Shown: positions 32,375 to 42,399, counted from the first letter of the stretch. The stretch is 64,000 bases of DNA from Candidatus Poribacteria bacterium (GCA_022825665.1 JAJDWI010000004.1:16248-80247); one strand, 5' to 3'. Numbers and translations are program-made. The notes: generated from the sequence alone by a model not told the origin.

Positions 32375-32749
32375 ATGTCATCTATAACAGATCCATCTAA
32401 AGTATTATCAGAGATAATGACAACCGAAAAACCTTGGGGACGCTTTATCCAATACGTCCTAAATCAACCAGTTACCGTTAAAATTTTGGAGATACGTGCT
32501 GGTGAACAGGTAAGTTATCAATATCACCATCATCGGAGTGAGTTGTGGATACCGCTTGACGAAGGCGCATGTATTCGGATTGAAAACAAGGTTTTGCATC
32601 CGGAACCGATGGAACCGGTTTTCATTCCACAAGGTGCAAAGCATCAGCTTATTGGCGAATCACAAGATTATCGAATACTTGAGATTGCTTTCGGACACTT
32701 TGATGAGGAGGACATTGTTCGCCTTAACGATAAATATGGAAGGGCTTAA
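32375..32749 (+). CDS. Cupin, mannose-6-phosphate isomerase type II-like
   Basis: EKPWGRFIQYVLNQPVTVKILEIRAGEQVSYQYHHHRSELW. Confidence 0.85.
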   Translation: MSSITDPSKVLSEIMTTEKPWGRFIQYVLNQPVTVKILEIRAGEQVSYQYHHHRSELWIPLDEGACIRIENKVLHPEPMEPVFIPQGAKHQLIGESQDYRILEIAFGHFDEEDIVRLNDKYGRA

Positions 32750-32803
32750 AGGTAAGCAGTGATAGTAAAATCTTAACCCAAATTGACAATTGAGGAGACT
32801 ACC

Positions 32804-33586
32804 ATGAATCACCTGAAGAATTATCGGATATTGATTTGTGCTGTTCTACTGTTGATTAACTTTATTATGTCAGGGTTTGGACAAGGAGAGAAAGCAGATT
32901 CCCTCGTAGGACATTGGACATTTGAAAAGGGGATTGAACTGGAAGATTTAACGGGTAACTTCGCGGATATTACGCTCGTGGGTGCTGAGATTAAGGGTGG
33001 ACAATTGAATATTGACCTTGGCAAATGGGCAATTGCGAGTGGATATGACGGACCAGATATAGAGGAAAAAACACTGGTGTCGTGGGCAAGTATGGATGAC
33101 CTTGACATACAGAAAGGATCAATATTAACCATTGATCGCCTCTCTGATCCAACATTTGATGGAATTGTTTTTGGAGAACGCCAGAATCGTCGTTGGATGG
33201 CAGGTAGTGGGTGGTTTCACCGCACCAAAGACCCTGAACCCGGTTTTGAGGAAAAGCAAACCGGAGTACTGGTAATGATAGCAATTTCGTATGAGAATGA
33301 TAATGGGACTGCACGCGTGAGATTATACCGGAATGGGGACGAAATCGGCGACTACACATTTGGTCAATTCGTAACTTTCGCAAACAGCGATGCGGAGGCT
33401 ATTTGGGGGAAACGTCACGGTGGATTAGGTGGCGGTCCTGGTGACCTTGACGTGCACATTGAAGATTCACGGATATATGCTGATGTTCTCAGTCAAGCAG
33501 AGATTAAAAAGTTGATACCAGATTCACTTGAAGTAGATGCACAAGGTAAAATCGCTACGACTTGGGCGAGAATAAAGGTTAGATAG
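32804..33586 (+). CDS. LamG/concanavalin A-like domain secreted protein
   Basis: Signal peptide then LVGHWTFEKGIELEDLTGNF...ARVRLYRNGDEIG...IEDSRIYADVLSQAEI. Confidence 0.7.
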   Translation: MNHLKNYRILICAVLLLINFIMSGFGQGEKADSLVGHWTFEKGIELEDLTGNFADITLVGAEIKGGQLNIDLGKWAIASGYDGPDIEEKTLVSWASMDDLDIQKGSILTIDRLSDPTFDGIVFGERQNRRWMAGSGWFHRTKDPEPGFEEKQTGVLVMIAISYENDNGTARVRLYRNGDEIGDYTFGQFVTFANSDAEAIWGKRHGGLGGGPGDLDVHIEDSRIYADVLSQAEIKKLIPDSLEVDAQGKIATTWARIKVR

Positions 33587-33619
33587 ACATTATTCTTGGA
33601 GGTAAAAAGAACAATATTA

Positions 33620-35053
33620 ATGGATTCGATTACAAAACAGATAGAGTTAGGAAGCGAATCGGGTTTAAGACTAAGAATGCTTATCTGTGCAGATACTGGT
33701 GCGCAAGATGCAGATGCACTGGTCAATGAACGTTTGGAAAATATTCAGGCACTGTTTAATGAAGAGATGGACGCGCCACTATCTGTATTAGAACAAAACC
33801 TACGTGCATGGACCCGTAGTCATCTGCAGACAGAACATATACAGCAGGTTCTTGATCTTTCTAATAAAGTGAGAGACGATTTTTCTGTCTTGGTGACTGT
33901 TGGAATCGGTGGTTCCGACTTGAGTGCACGCGTGTTCCACGAAATCGCCAATCACCCATATCACAATCTTCTGACAACATCTGAACGGGGTGGTGCACCA
34001 GAGGTCTACTTTACAGGTGATACGTTCGACCCGCATCGACTTAAAGCATTGCTTGATATGCTGAAATCCCGCAACTTGCTGCACAAAACGCTTTTCAATG
34101 TTATTAGCAAGTCGGGCAAAACAGGTGAAACCCTCGCAACGCTAATGATTATCCAGGAGAGACTACAGCAGGAATTAGGGAATTGGCGTAACCAAATTGT
34201 CGCAACAACTGGCTTGTCTGACAAAAGCCTTCTTTATCAATTTCATCAAGAATCTTCCTTCTACGGTATTCTTCCTGTTCCCGATGGTGTTGGTGGTCGT
34301 TTTTCTGCTTTTTCTCCTGTCGGTCTGTTTTTCTTGGCAATCACAGCTGGTGCAGGAGAGAGACCGAAGGATAGAATACGCGCTGCGGTTGAAGGCATAC
34401 AACATGCTGATAGGAACTTTCAACAACCCTATGCACATCCTGACAACAGTGCATATCATCTTGCACTATGGCTTGACTCTGTTGAGAAATATTACAGCGC
34501 AGGTAGTATTGTCTTCTACAATTACGCAGATAACAGTCGTCTCGGTGAATGGTTTGTTCAACTCTATACCGAATCTATACAAGAAAACGGAATAGGATCA
34601 AACGTTATTGCTGCGAAAGGTCCTACGAGTAATCATTCCATTCTTAACGGTATCCTTGCCGGTCCAAAAGATAAAGCAATCCTTTTTATCCATTGGGAAA
34701 ATCTTGGTGCAGATTTGACAATCCCCAGTGGAAATGAAGGCAGTAGTTTAGAGGCGTTTAAAGGGCTTTCAATGAACGATAGTCAGACTGCTTCTTATCG
34801 GGGGACAGAGATGGATTTCACTGAAAAAGATATTCCAAATGTCACGCTAACACTACCAAGTCGAGATATTAGAAATCTATGTCAATTGATGCGAACACTC
34901 ATGGATACGGTTGCGGTTAAAGGTAGATTACAAGAACTCCACCTTACCGATGGTGTGCCGATACTTGAAAAAGAGTTAACCTACCATCAATCGGCTGTTG
35001 AGGGATATAAAAAGCGTACCGAAGAAATTGCACGTAATATGAAAAGGGGTTAG
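33620..35053 (+). CDS. pgi: Glucose-6-phosphate isomerase
   Basis: VTVGIGGSDLSARVFHE, FNVISKSGKTGETLATLMI, GVGGRFSAFSPVGLF; C-terminal HQSAVEGYK. Confidence 0.88.
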   Translation: MDSITKQIELGSESGLRLRMLICADTGAQDADALVNERLENIQALFNEEMDAPLSVLEQNLRAWTRSHLQTEHIQQVLDLSNKVRDDFSVLVTVGIGGSDLSARVFHEIANHPYHNLLTTSERGGAPEVYFTGDTFDPHRLKALLDMLKSRNLLHKTLFNVISKSGKTGETLATLMIIQERLQQELGNWRNQIVATTGLSDKSLLYQFHQESSFYGILPVPDGVGGRFSAFSPVGLFFLAITAGAGERPKDRIRAAVEGIQHADRNFQQPYAHPDNSAYHLALWLDSVEKYYSAGSIVFYNYADNSRLGEWFVQLYTESIQENGIGSNVIAAKGPTSNHSILNGILAGPKDKAILFIHWENLGADLTIPSGNEGSSLEAFKGLSMNDSQTASYRGTEMDFTEKDIPNVTLTLPSRDIRNLCQLMRTLMDTVAVKGRLQELHLTDGVPILEKELTYHQSAVEGYKKRTEEIARNMKRG

Positions 35054-35118
35054 TAGTACTTTATCTTTCTTATATTTGCTGTTGCTAATTCATTCCATGT
35101 TCAACGAGAACTGTCCGT

Positions 35119-37020
35119 ATGAGATATTCCCAAAGAGTTATCAATAAATTATCTGCAATTCGCCTTCAAAACAAGATATTCTTCACGTATAGCTTGGTAT
35201 TCCTACTGATGTTCGCTGTCATTTTTGGCATTGCCAGTGTTCTGATTGACCGCACTTTTAGTGAACAACTGGACAAAGAGGTTGTTGAGTTACAATCAAA
35301 TATATCCAACAATTATACGTTATTTGTTAATTCTATCCGAACTGAGGTCCAAGCAAAAGGTGAGGACAAAGATACACGGGACACCGTAGAAAGAGCACAA
35401 AGCGGGGGTAATAGATATATTTCAGTAACCAATTTTGATGTTTTTGAATGCGGTAACACTGAAGGGATATTGGTCTTGAGTAACCGGATAGATGAACATC
35501 GTTATGGGGATAGAGTGATTGATATTACTAACGCTACAATGGAGTTGTCATACAAAGAAGGTAAAGGAACAATTCGTGAACGCGTCATTGAAAGCGGTGA
35601 TGATCCGCAATTGGTGGTTGAGGTCACACAGTGGTGGGATTGGGGATATGTAACAGGTGGACGTTCTCTGCAAAAATGGTTAAGAGTTGAAATGTTGAGC
35701 CAACCGTCTGAACATCCAATTTTTCTTGTAAAAAGAAAAGATGAACAAGAGGAATGGATACCATTAAATAGTGTTGCCTACCAAACACCGACTATAAAGA
35801 TGGAGTGGGAGAAACAGAAGCAAGTACATCAGGAAGAAGGGAAACCGGTTGAGGAGTTGGTGGTTACCTTGGAGGATTTACAAGAACAGGATGTAACACA
35901 AACATTAGAGGAAGAGGAACGTACCCGTACCTTTACTGTTGTTCGGGCAGATATCTTGAGTACACCTTTTTCGGATACGCAAAAATTGCCTTTTGTGGAA
36001 TTAATTATCGCATATTCACACCAGTACCGTATTCAATGGCAAGATCAGATGCGGATTATCTTGTTATGGAGCATCGGTGGTTGTGCAGTCTTAGTCTACT
36101 GTATCAGTTACCTTGTAAGTCGACGTATCACTCGTCCCATTGCACAACTTCAGCAAGGAGTAGGTGAAATCGGGGCAGGTAATCTTACTTATCAAATTGC
36201 CGTTCAATCTAAAGGAGAGGTCGGTGAACTTGCAGATGGATTTAATCAGATGGCATTGGCTTTGAAACAGAGCTTGGAGGAGTATAAAGCAGCTGAGAGA
36301 ATCGCAGTATGGCGCGATGTCGCAAGACAACTCGCACATGAAGTCAAAAATCCTTTATTTCCAATCCGACTCTCAGTTGAGAACTTGCAAGCCGCAAAAA
36401 ATAGACCAGAAATCTTTGAGAACATTTTTGATGAGTGCACGGACACAATTATTGAAGAAGTTGACCGTATACGTGAACTAATAGATGAGTTTCATCAATA
36501 TGCACGCTTGCCAGTACCTGACAGATACCCAATTGATTTAAATGACATCGTAGACGCTGTGCTAAAATTGTATATGGAATTATCCCAAGCACAAAACATA
36601 ACAGTCGAAAAACAAACGGGTGCGTTACCTCCTCTCTCCTTAGACAGAGAACAGATGGAGCGCGCAGTTGGAAATCTTGTCAAGAACGCAATTGAAGCCA
36701 TGCCAGATGGTGGAACGCTCACGCTACGGACTTATGCTACATCTAATAATGGCAACCTTATCTCTCTTGAAGTTCAAGATAATGGACACGGTATGTCCGA
36801 AGAGACACGAAAACATCTATTTACACCAGACTATACCACAAAAGCTTATGGAACAGGTCTCGGCATGGCAATTGTCAGACGCATTATTACCGTTCACGGA
36901 GGAGAGATCGCAGTAGAATCGGAGGAGAACGTCGGAACAACAATACGGATTACCTTTAACGAAGCCTCATATCTTACAGAGACTATACCTGTTCTAACAT
37001 CACCCGAACCCATGAATTAA
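35119..37020 (+). CDS. Sensor histidine kinase with HAMP domain (NtrY-like)
   Basis: HAMP region; VARQLAHEVKNPLFPIRLSVENL H-box; DNGHGMSEETRKHLF, GTGLGMAIVRRIITVHGGEI. Confidence 0.92.
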   Translation: MRYSQRVINKLSAIRLQNKIFFTYSLVFLLMFAVIFGIASVLIDRTFSEQLDKEVVELQSNISNNYTLFVNSIRTEVQAKGEDKDTRDTVERAQSGGNRYISVTNFDVFECGNTEGILVLSNRIDEHRYGDRVIDITNATMELSYKEGKGTIRERVIESGDDPQLVVEVTQWWDWGYVTGGRSLQKWLRVEMLSQPSEHPIFLVKRKDEQEEWIPLNSVAYQTPTIKMEWEKQKQVHQEEGKPVEELVVTLEDLQEQDVTQTLEEEERTRTFTVVRADILSTPFSDTQKLPFVELIIAYSHQYRIQWQDQMRIILLWSIGGCAVLVYCISYLVSRRITRPIAQLQQGVGEIGAGNLTYQIAVQSKGEVGELADGFNQMALALKQSLEEYKAAERIAVWRDVARQLAHEVKNPLFPIRLSVENLQAAKNRPEIFENIFDECTDTIIEEVDRIRELIDEFHQYARLPVPDRYPIDLNDIVDAVLKLYMELSQAQNITVEKQTGALPPLSLDREQMERAVGNLVKNAIEAMPDGGTLTLRTYATSNNGNLISLEVQDNGHGMSEETRKHLFTPDYTTKAYGTGLGMAIVRRIITVHGGEIAVESEENVGTTIRITFNEASYLTETIPVLTSPEPMN

Positions 37021-37078
37021 GTGCTATATGCTGGTGATTAAGAGATCTGTCAACAGATAATATATGTAGAGGAAAAAT

Positions 37079-38458
37079 ATGAATACGATTCTCATTGTAG
37101 ATGACGAAAAAAATATATTGAAAATGCTTTCACAAGGGTTAAGTATCCAAGGATACAAAACTTTAACTGCCGCAAGTGGAGAAAAAGCATTACAACTATG
37201 TGCATCTCAGGATGTTGATCTCGTGCTGTTGGATATTATGATGGAAAACGGCATAGATGGTGTTGAGACATTAATAAAACTGCTTGAACAACAACCTGAT
37301 CTTAATGTTGTGATGATGTCCGCACAACAGGATATTGAGATCGCTTTAAAAACACTGGAACTCGGTGCAAAACGGTATATCACAAAACCGGTCAGTATGG
37401 ATAAAATCTTATCTAATATCGAACCGTATTTAGAACTTTCTCGGTTAGCAAAAGAAAATGAAATTCTCAAATCACAAATTGCTGATGAAGATGAAATGGT
37501 CGGAGAAAGTTCTGTGATTTTAAAACTTCGCACAGAAATTCGGCAGGTCGCAGCAAGTAATCTTGGGGTGCTTATCTCTGGGGAAAATGGAACAGGTAAG
37601 CAGCTTGTCGCCAATGCAATTCATAGATATAGCAAACGTTCTGATAAACCCTTTATTCCGTTAAACTGCGCAGCTCTACCCGAAGAACTTGTTGAAAGCG
37701 AACTCTTCGGGCATGAACGCGGCGCATTTACTGGTGCTGATTCTATGCGACAAGGACGCTTTGAGCTTGCTGACGGTGGAACACTTTTCCTTGATGAAAT
37801 CGGGGATATGACCCTAAAGGCACAGGCAAAAGTACTACGCGTGCTTGAATATGGAGAGGTAGAACGACTCGGAAGTCAGCAGATTCGAAATGTTGATGTC
37901 CGAATCATCGCCGCGACTAATAAGAATCTCCCAGAAGAAATTGAACAAGGACAGTTCCGAACAGACCTATATTATCGTCTCAAAATTGTCCCTATAGATG
38001 TCCCGCCGCTACGCGCACGATTAGACGATATACCCTTGTTAGTTAAATATTTTGCTGAACGGCTACAAAAGAATATGGCTTCTACCCCGAAAACCTTCGC
38101 ATCAGAAGCTTATCCTGTTTTTCAATCTTACCACTGGCCCGGCAACATACGTGAACTAAAAAATATCGTTGAACGGCTACTCATTATGGTGAACCGAGAA
38201 ATTATCCAACCAAATGATGTTAATGAAATCTTACCTCTCGAAAAAGATCACATACAAATCTTGGATGTCGCTTCTGCCTACCAACCGAATACACCGTTGA
38301 GTGCTATGGTAGATTCAGCGGAATCGGAATGTATACTTGCAGCTTTGAATGAAAACGGTTGGAATATAAAGAGAACTGCCGATGTGTTGGATGTGGAAAG
38401 AAGTAATTTATACAAAAAGATGAGCAAGTACAATATTACGCGTCCCGATGTGACTTAA
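37079..38458 (+). CDS. Sigma54-dependent response regulator (NtrC/NtrX family)
   Basis: ILIVDDEKNILKML receiver; SGENGTGKQLVANAIHRYS; ELFGHERGAFTGA (GAFTGA); C-terminal HTH. Confidence 0.94.
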   Translation: MNTILIVDDEKNILKMLSQGLSIQGYKTLTAASGEKALQLCASQDVDLVLLDIMMENGIDGVETLIKLLEQQPDLNVVMMSAQQDIEIALKTLELGAKRYITKPVSMDKILSNIEPYLELSRLAKENEILKSQIADEDEMVGESSVILKLRTEIRQVAASNLGVLISGENGTGKQLVANAIHRYSKRSDKPFIPLNCAALPEELVESELFGHERGAFTGADSMRQGRFELADGGTLFLDEIGDMTLKAQAKVLRVLEYGEVERLGSQQIRNVDVRIIAATNKNLPEEIEQGQFRTDLYYRLKIVPIDVPPLRARLDDIPLLVKYFAERLQKNMASTPKTFASEAYPVFQSYHWPGNIRELKNIVERLLIMVNREIIQPNDVNEILPLEKDHIQILDVASAYQPNTPLSAMVDSAESECILAALNENGWNIKRTADVLDVERSNLYKKMSKYNITRPDVT

Positions 38459-38526
38459 AGGTAGTAGGCACACTCCGGGGAATGTCTAACGGCATTCATA
38501 CCGTTGATTTGGTGTGCTGTAAATAT

Positions 38527-38928
38527 ATGACACGTATTCAACTCATTATACTGGCAGCACTGATTATTATAATTGGTGTACTTTCTTATTCACCTTGGAC
38601 AGAATACCGAAAAGTCAGTCAAGCAGATATAGATGTTGAAATACTCGCTACAGCGATAAAAAAATACTATCGACACACACAGACCTATCCAGCAACTTTA
38701 GATCAGTTGGTAACCGATCCTGGCGTAGATGGATGGCGCGGCACCTATCTGGAAACTGTGCCGAAAACACCTTGGGGTGGAAACTATGTCTTGATACCAA
38801 AAACCTATAAAGTCGGAATCGCAAAGGATCATCCGCGTGTACCAACAAAATACCGGTTAGGTGGTATCGCTGAAATCAGCAAGGTCTACCACGCTGATGC
38901 CGTACAAGGCGAAAAATATTGGTGGTAA
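38527..38928 (+). CDS. Type II secretion GspG-like protein
   Basis: Single N-terminal TM then DVEILATAIKKYYRHTQTYPATLDQLV..PGVDGWRGTYLETVPKTPWGGNYVL typical of major pseudopilin domain. Confidence 0.75.
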   Translation: MTRIQLIILAALIIIIGVLSYSPWTEYRKVSQADIDVEILATAIKKYYRHTQTYPATLDQLVTDPGVDGWRGTYLETVPKTPWGGNYVLIPKTYKVGIAKDHPRVPTKYRLGGIAEISKVYHADAVQGEKYWW

Positions 38929-38931
38929 TCT

Positions 38932-39759
38932 GTGGACGAAATCTGGATACCGATCTTCATTTTCATCTTAGGGTTAGCAATCGGCAGTTTCCTCAATGTC
39001 TGTATTTACCGCATTCCCCGCTCAGACATGTCAATTTCCTCACCGCGCAGATCCTTCTGTCCTGAATGCAATCAAACAATAAAATTTTACGACAATATCC
39101 CGCTATTAAGTTATCTGTTCTTACGTGGAAAGTGTCGATATTGCAACACGAATATATCAGTCCTATATCCTATTGTTGAACTTGTTACCGCAGTGCTATT
39201 TCTCGTGGTGTTTTATCGACTTGAGAAAACACTTGGTCTTAATTTGATATATGCCCTCATTTTTGTTTCGTTACTTATACCGATTGCTATTATTGATGCG
39301 CAGCACTACATTATCCCAAATGTTATAAGCCTCACAGGATTGGTCCTTGGGTTGGGAATTGTGTCTGCAATTGCTTATCAGCGCGGTAGCATTGACTACC
39401 TACGAACAGGGCTTATTGGGTTTGTAGCAGGAGGATTAGTGATATGGTTAGTTGCGTTTATTGGGAGTGCAGTTATGCGGAAAAAGGCGATGGGAATGGG
39501 GGATGTTAAACTCATGGCTATTATAGGTTTGTTTCTCGGTGTGTGGCAAGAACCTACTTGGTGGCAAAGCATTATAATGGTAATAGCGTTGTCTGCCTTT
39601 AGCGGTGCTGTTATTGGCACGCTGCTTATCGTAACTGGCAAAAAAAACCGTCAAAGCCCGATTCCTTATGGACCTTTTCTTGCTGGTGCAGCAATCGTTG
39701 TTATGCTGTGGGGCTATCCGCTCTGGGAAAAATACCTGCAGCTCGCTGGATGGAATTAA
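38932..39759 (+). CDS. Prepilin peptidase (A24 family)
   Basis: GLAIGSFLNVCIYRIPR, CPECNQTIKFYDNIPLLSYLFLRGKCRYC, DAQHYIIPN, KAMGMGDVKLMAIIGLFLG; GTG start. Confidence 0.93.
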   Translation: MDEIWIPIFIFILGLAIGSFLNVCIYRIPRSDMSISSPRRSFCPECNQTIKFYDNIPLLSYLFLRGKCRYCNTNISVLYPIVELVTAVLFLVVFYRLEKTLGLNLIYALIFVSLLIPIAIIDAQHYIIPNVISLTGLVLGLGIVSAIAYQRGSIDYLRTGLIGFVAGGLVIWLVAFIGSAVMRKKAMGMGDVKLMAIIGLFLGVWQEPTWWQSIIMVIALSAFSGAVIGTLLIVTGKKNRQSPIPYGPFLAGAAIVVMLWGYPLWEKYLQLAGWN

Positions 39760-39835
39760 CCACGGTAGCATCTACACTCTGTCGTTAGCAAAATGTGAAA
39801 TGCTGACCGCTGTCCGTTGAAGCCATTTCCTAAAT

Positions 39836-40236
39836 ATACATGGAACATATTGGATATATATTGTTCCCGACCCCAGATTAACTACAAAACACCTCGTCCG
39901 TCAGTTATAATTTGCATAACTTAAAATCCTTTTGTTTCAGGAGACGCATTATGCTAACATTTCACCCTACCAAATTTCAGATAAAACAAGAAAATAATTA
40001 CGGAATTGTAGTCAAAAAACCGAAGAATACCCAGAAAATACAAAAGATACCAAATTTAAAATTATTTTCATTGAAAAAACCGATTATAATAACCTATAAA
40101 CACAGACAGGAACTACATTCATACCAATTACACAAAAAGATACCGTAATGTGAAAAAAAGATACCAACGGTATCTTTTTAAGGAGAAAAATTCAAGGAAA
40201 ACACAAACAATTCGTAGTCAAAACACACCGCGGATA
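39836..40236 (+). repeat. Interspersed repeat family, copy A (left motif, K-rich mini-ORF, private hairpin, truncated downstream ORF)
   Basis: ATACATGGAACATATTGGATATATATTGTTCC (39836 on); mini-ORF 39912-40148; AAAAAGATACC-AAC-GGTATCTTTTT hairpin 40155-40179; 'QGKHKQFVVKT' reading just before the ISKra4 end. Confidence 0.6.
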
Positions 40237-40300
40237 GGGTGTGTAAAGTTTTTGTCACTTGAAGAGTTTATTGATGGAGTTGTAAAAAGCATACAAAAAT

Positions 40301-40360
40301 GGTATCCTTTCCAAATAGTTATTTCCAAATAGTTATTTTTTATCCAAAGGAGAGGATACC
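40301..40360 (+). promoter_or_regulatory. Leader hairpin sequestering the transposase Shine-Dalgarno
   Basis: GGTATCCTTTCC (40301-40312) pairs with GGAGAGGATACC (40349-40360), immediately before ATG 40362. Confidence 0.6.
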
Positions 40361-40361
40361 G

Positions 40362-41681
40362 ATGTTTAGTATAACATTAGAGAGTTGTGAAGTCAAAGAA
40401 AATACAGAAGCAGCAATGAACTTGGTAGAAGAAATAAACGATTTAGTAGGAGAACTTGGCACTGGTTCTTATGTGTCGTTGGATGAAGCGGAGCAGCGTA
40501 TTTTAGAAGGGACCCACTCCATAAGACGCAAGTTGTTAGAGATGTCCGTCAACCAAGAGGCATCTGGCAAGGAGGCGGAACCGGTTGCGTGTCCAAAGTG
40601 TGATACCCCCTCTCGTCGGTGGCGTAGAAGAGGACGACAGATTACGACGCGCTGCGGTATCATCCGTGTTCATCGTTGGGTGTATTGTTGTGCGTTGGGA
40701 CATTCCCATAAACCTTGGGATATGAGACAAAGGTTGAAAGGCAAATACACCCATCGTGTTGCTGAAGCGATGTGTCGTTTGTCGGCGCACCTTCCGTTTA
40801 GGGAGGCAGCTGAGGAGTTATCTCGTCAAGGGATAAAAGTGAGCCACACGACGCTGCATAAGAAAGTGCGTGAATGGTCAAAAGATTTGAAAGCACTCGC
40901 GGCGGTGGCACCCCAAACCCTTGAAAAAAATCAGCGTTGGTATGTGAGTTGTGATGGGTGTCACACGAACTCGCCAGAAGGTTGGAAAGAGACAAAAGTC
41001 AGTTGTATTTATAGAGATTATCCACAACTGGGACCCAATAGTGTTGCGAGTGTGCGGACTGAAAGTATTCGTTATACTGCCAATCGTCAGGACGCACAAC
41101 ACTGTGGTAAGGATTTATATGCGTTAGCCACCAATAGTGGTATTTACCAAGAAGCTATAGATACTCAAGAGATCGTGTTTATCGGTGATGGTGCTGCGTG
41201 GATTTGGAACTTAGCAGCTGAATACTTCCCCAATGCTGTTGAGATTGTGGATTACATGCACGCTAAATCCCACCTGTATGATGTTGCGAAATGCGCCTTC
41301 GGAGAGACTGAGACGGAAACGATTGCAGCTTGGATACAAGAGGTCGCCCCGATCCTTTTAGATGGAAACATCCCTGAAGTGGTCGCCCGTATCCGCACTT
41401 TAGAACCACAAAATCCGGAGGATAGAGATACTTTAGAAAGAGAAGCAAGATATTTCCAAAAACATGCGAAGCGGATGCGGTATAAAGCGTTTAGAGAGAA
41501 AGGGTATCAGATTGGAAGTGGTGTCATAGAGAGTGCGTGTCATCATGTTGTTGGGAAAAGATGTAAACACGCTTCTATGAGGTGGACAGAGCCAGGACTA
41601 AATGCCATCCTTGAATGGAGATGTTTGTTAAAGAACAAAACTTGGAATAGGTATTGGTATCCAGAAACAAAAACCGCCTGA
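40362..41681 (+). CDS. ISKra4-family transposase
   Basis: CPKCDTPSRRWRRRGRQITTRCGIIRVHRWVYCC, IGDGAAWIWNLAAEYFPNAVEIVDYMHAKSHLYDVAK, GSGVIESACHHVVGKRCKHASMRWTEPG. Confidence 0.88.
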   Translation: MFSITLESCEVKENTEAAMNLVEEINDLVGELGTGSYVSLDEAEQRILEGTHSIRRKLLEMSVNQEASGKEAEPVACPKCDTPSRRWRRRGRQITTRCGIIRVHRWVYCCALGHSHKPWDMRQRLKGKYTHRVAEAMCRLSAHLPFREAAEELSRQGIKVSHTTLHKKVREWSKDLKALAAVAPQTLEKNQRWYVSCDGCHTNSPEGWKETKVSCIYRDYPQLGPNSVASVRTESIRYTANRQDAQHCGKDLYALATNSGIYQEAIDTQEIVFIGDGAAWIWNLAAEYFPNAVEIVDYMHAKSHLYDVAKCAFGETETETIAAWIQEVAPILLDGNIPEVVARIRTLEPQNPEDRDTLEREARYFQKHAKRMRYKAFREKGYQIGSGVIESACHHVVGKRCKHASMRWTEPGLNAILEWRCLLKNKTWNRYWYPETKTA

Positions 41682-41710
41682 TGCTTAGTGACAAAAACTT
41701 TACACACCCC

Positions 41711-41772
41711 TTTCAACAGCAAGTTTAGCCGTCTACATCCCACAAGTTAAAGCATGGGGATTTGACGGGAGT
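41711..41772 (+). mobile_element. Remnant resembling an IS200/IS605-type right end
   Basis: AGCAAGTTTAGCCGTCTACATCCCACAAGTTAAAGCATGGGGATTTGACGGGAG; hairpin ATCCC(C)A...TGGGGAT. Confidence 0.4.
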
Positions 41773-41862
41773 GTTAAAATATAAATTGTCAAGAAAAACT
41801 ATATAAATATCTAAATAAACGTTGGTGAACATAAAATGTTTACTGATTTTCGTTGCTTTTTC

Positions 41863-42399
41863 TCATGTTGTTTCTAAGACAGCGATATACGGTAAATTTC
41901 TATACATCTGTCCATAATCAAGTCCGTATCCAACGACAAAAACGTTCGGAATTTCAAATCCTGAATAATCAATAGGCACAGAAACTTGACGCCGAGCGGG
42001 TTTATCGAGCAGGGTGCAGATCTTAATCGTTTTTGGGTTTAGTGTTCGCAGGTGTTTCATGAGAAACTTTAAGGTTTGTCCCGAATCAATAATGTCCTCT
42101 ACAATAAGTACATCTTTATTTTCTATGTACCCACTTCCTGACCGTATGAATTTTATATTTTTCGATGGTTCAGTACTATCGTTGTAACTTGAAGTCTGTA
42201 GAAACTCAAACCTTAGCGGCAGCGAAATTTCTCGGGCGAGATCCGCGAAAAAAAGTGCAGCACCTCTCAGCACGCAAACCAAGACCAGTTCTTGATTTTC
42301 ATAATCTTTGGATATCTGTTTGCCAAGTTCTCGTATCCTATTTCGAATTTGTGCTTCAGAAAGCAGGATAGTTTTAGGAATTGATATTATCTCTGGCAT
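41863..42399 (-). CDS. hpt: Hypoxanthine phosphoribosyltransferase
   Basis: LVCVLRGAALFFADLAREI, VLIVEDIIDSGQTLKFLMKHL, VGYGLDYGQMYRNLPYI; ATG at 42399. Confidence 0.93.
   Translation of the reverse strand: MPEIISIPKTILLSEAQIRNRIRELGKQISKDYENQELVLVCVLRGAALFFADLAREISLPLRFEFLQTSSYNDSTEPSKNIKFIRSGSGYIENKDVLIVEDIIDSGQTLKFLMKHLRTLNPKTIKICTLLDKPARRQVSVPIDYSGFEIPNVFVVGYGLDYGQMYRNLPYIAVLETT

Larger units (their letters stand above)
40237..41710 (+). mobile_element. ISKra4-family insertion sequence, 1474 bp
   Basis: Perfect 23-bp terminal inverted repeats GGGTGTGTAAAGTTTTTGTCACT at 40237-40259 and 41688-41710, flanking one transposase ORF. Confidence 0.88.

Noticed and set aside
39912-40148. Standalone gene for the K-rich 78-aa ORF
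   Set aside because: Composition follows the A-rich strand and homologous copies differ almost completely in amino acids; treated as part of a repeat element, coding status unproven.
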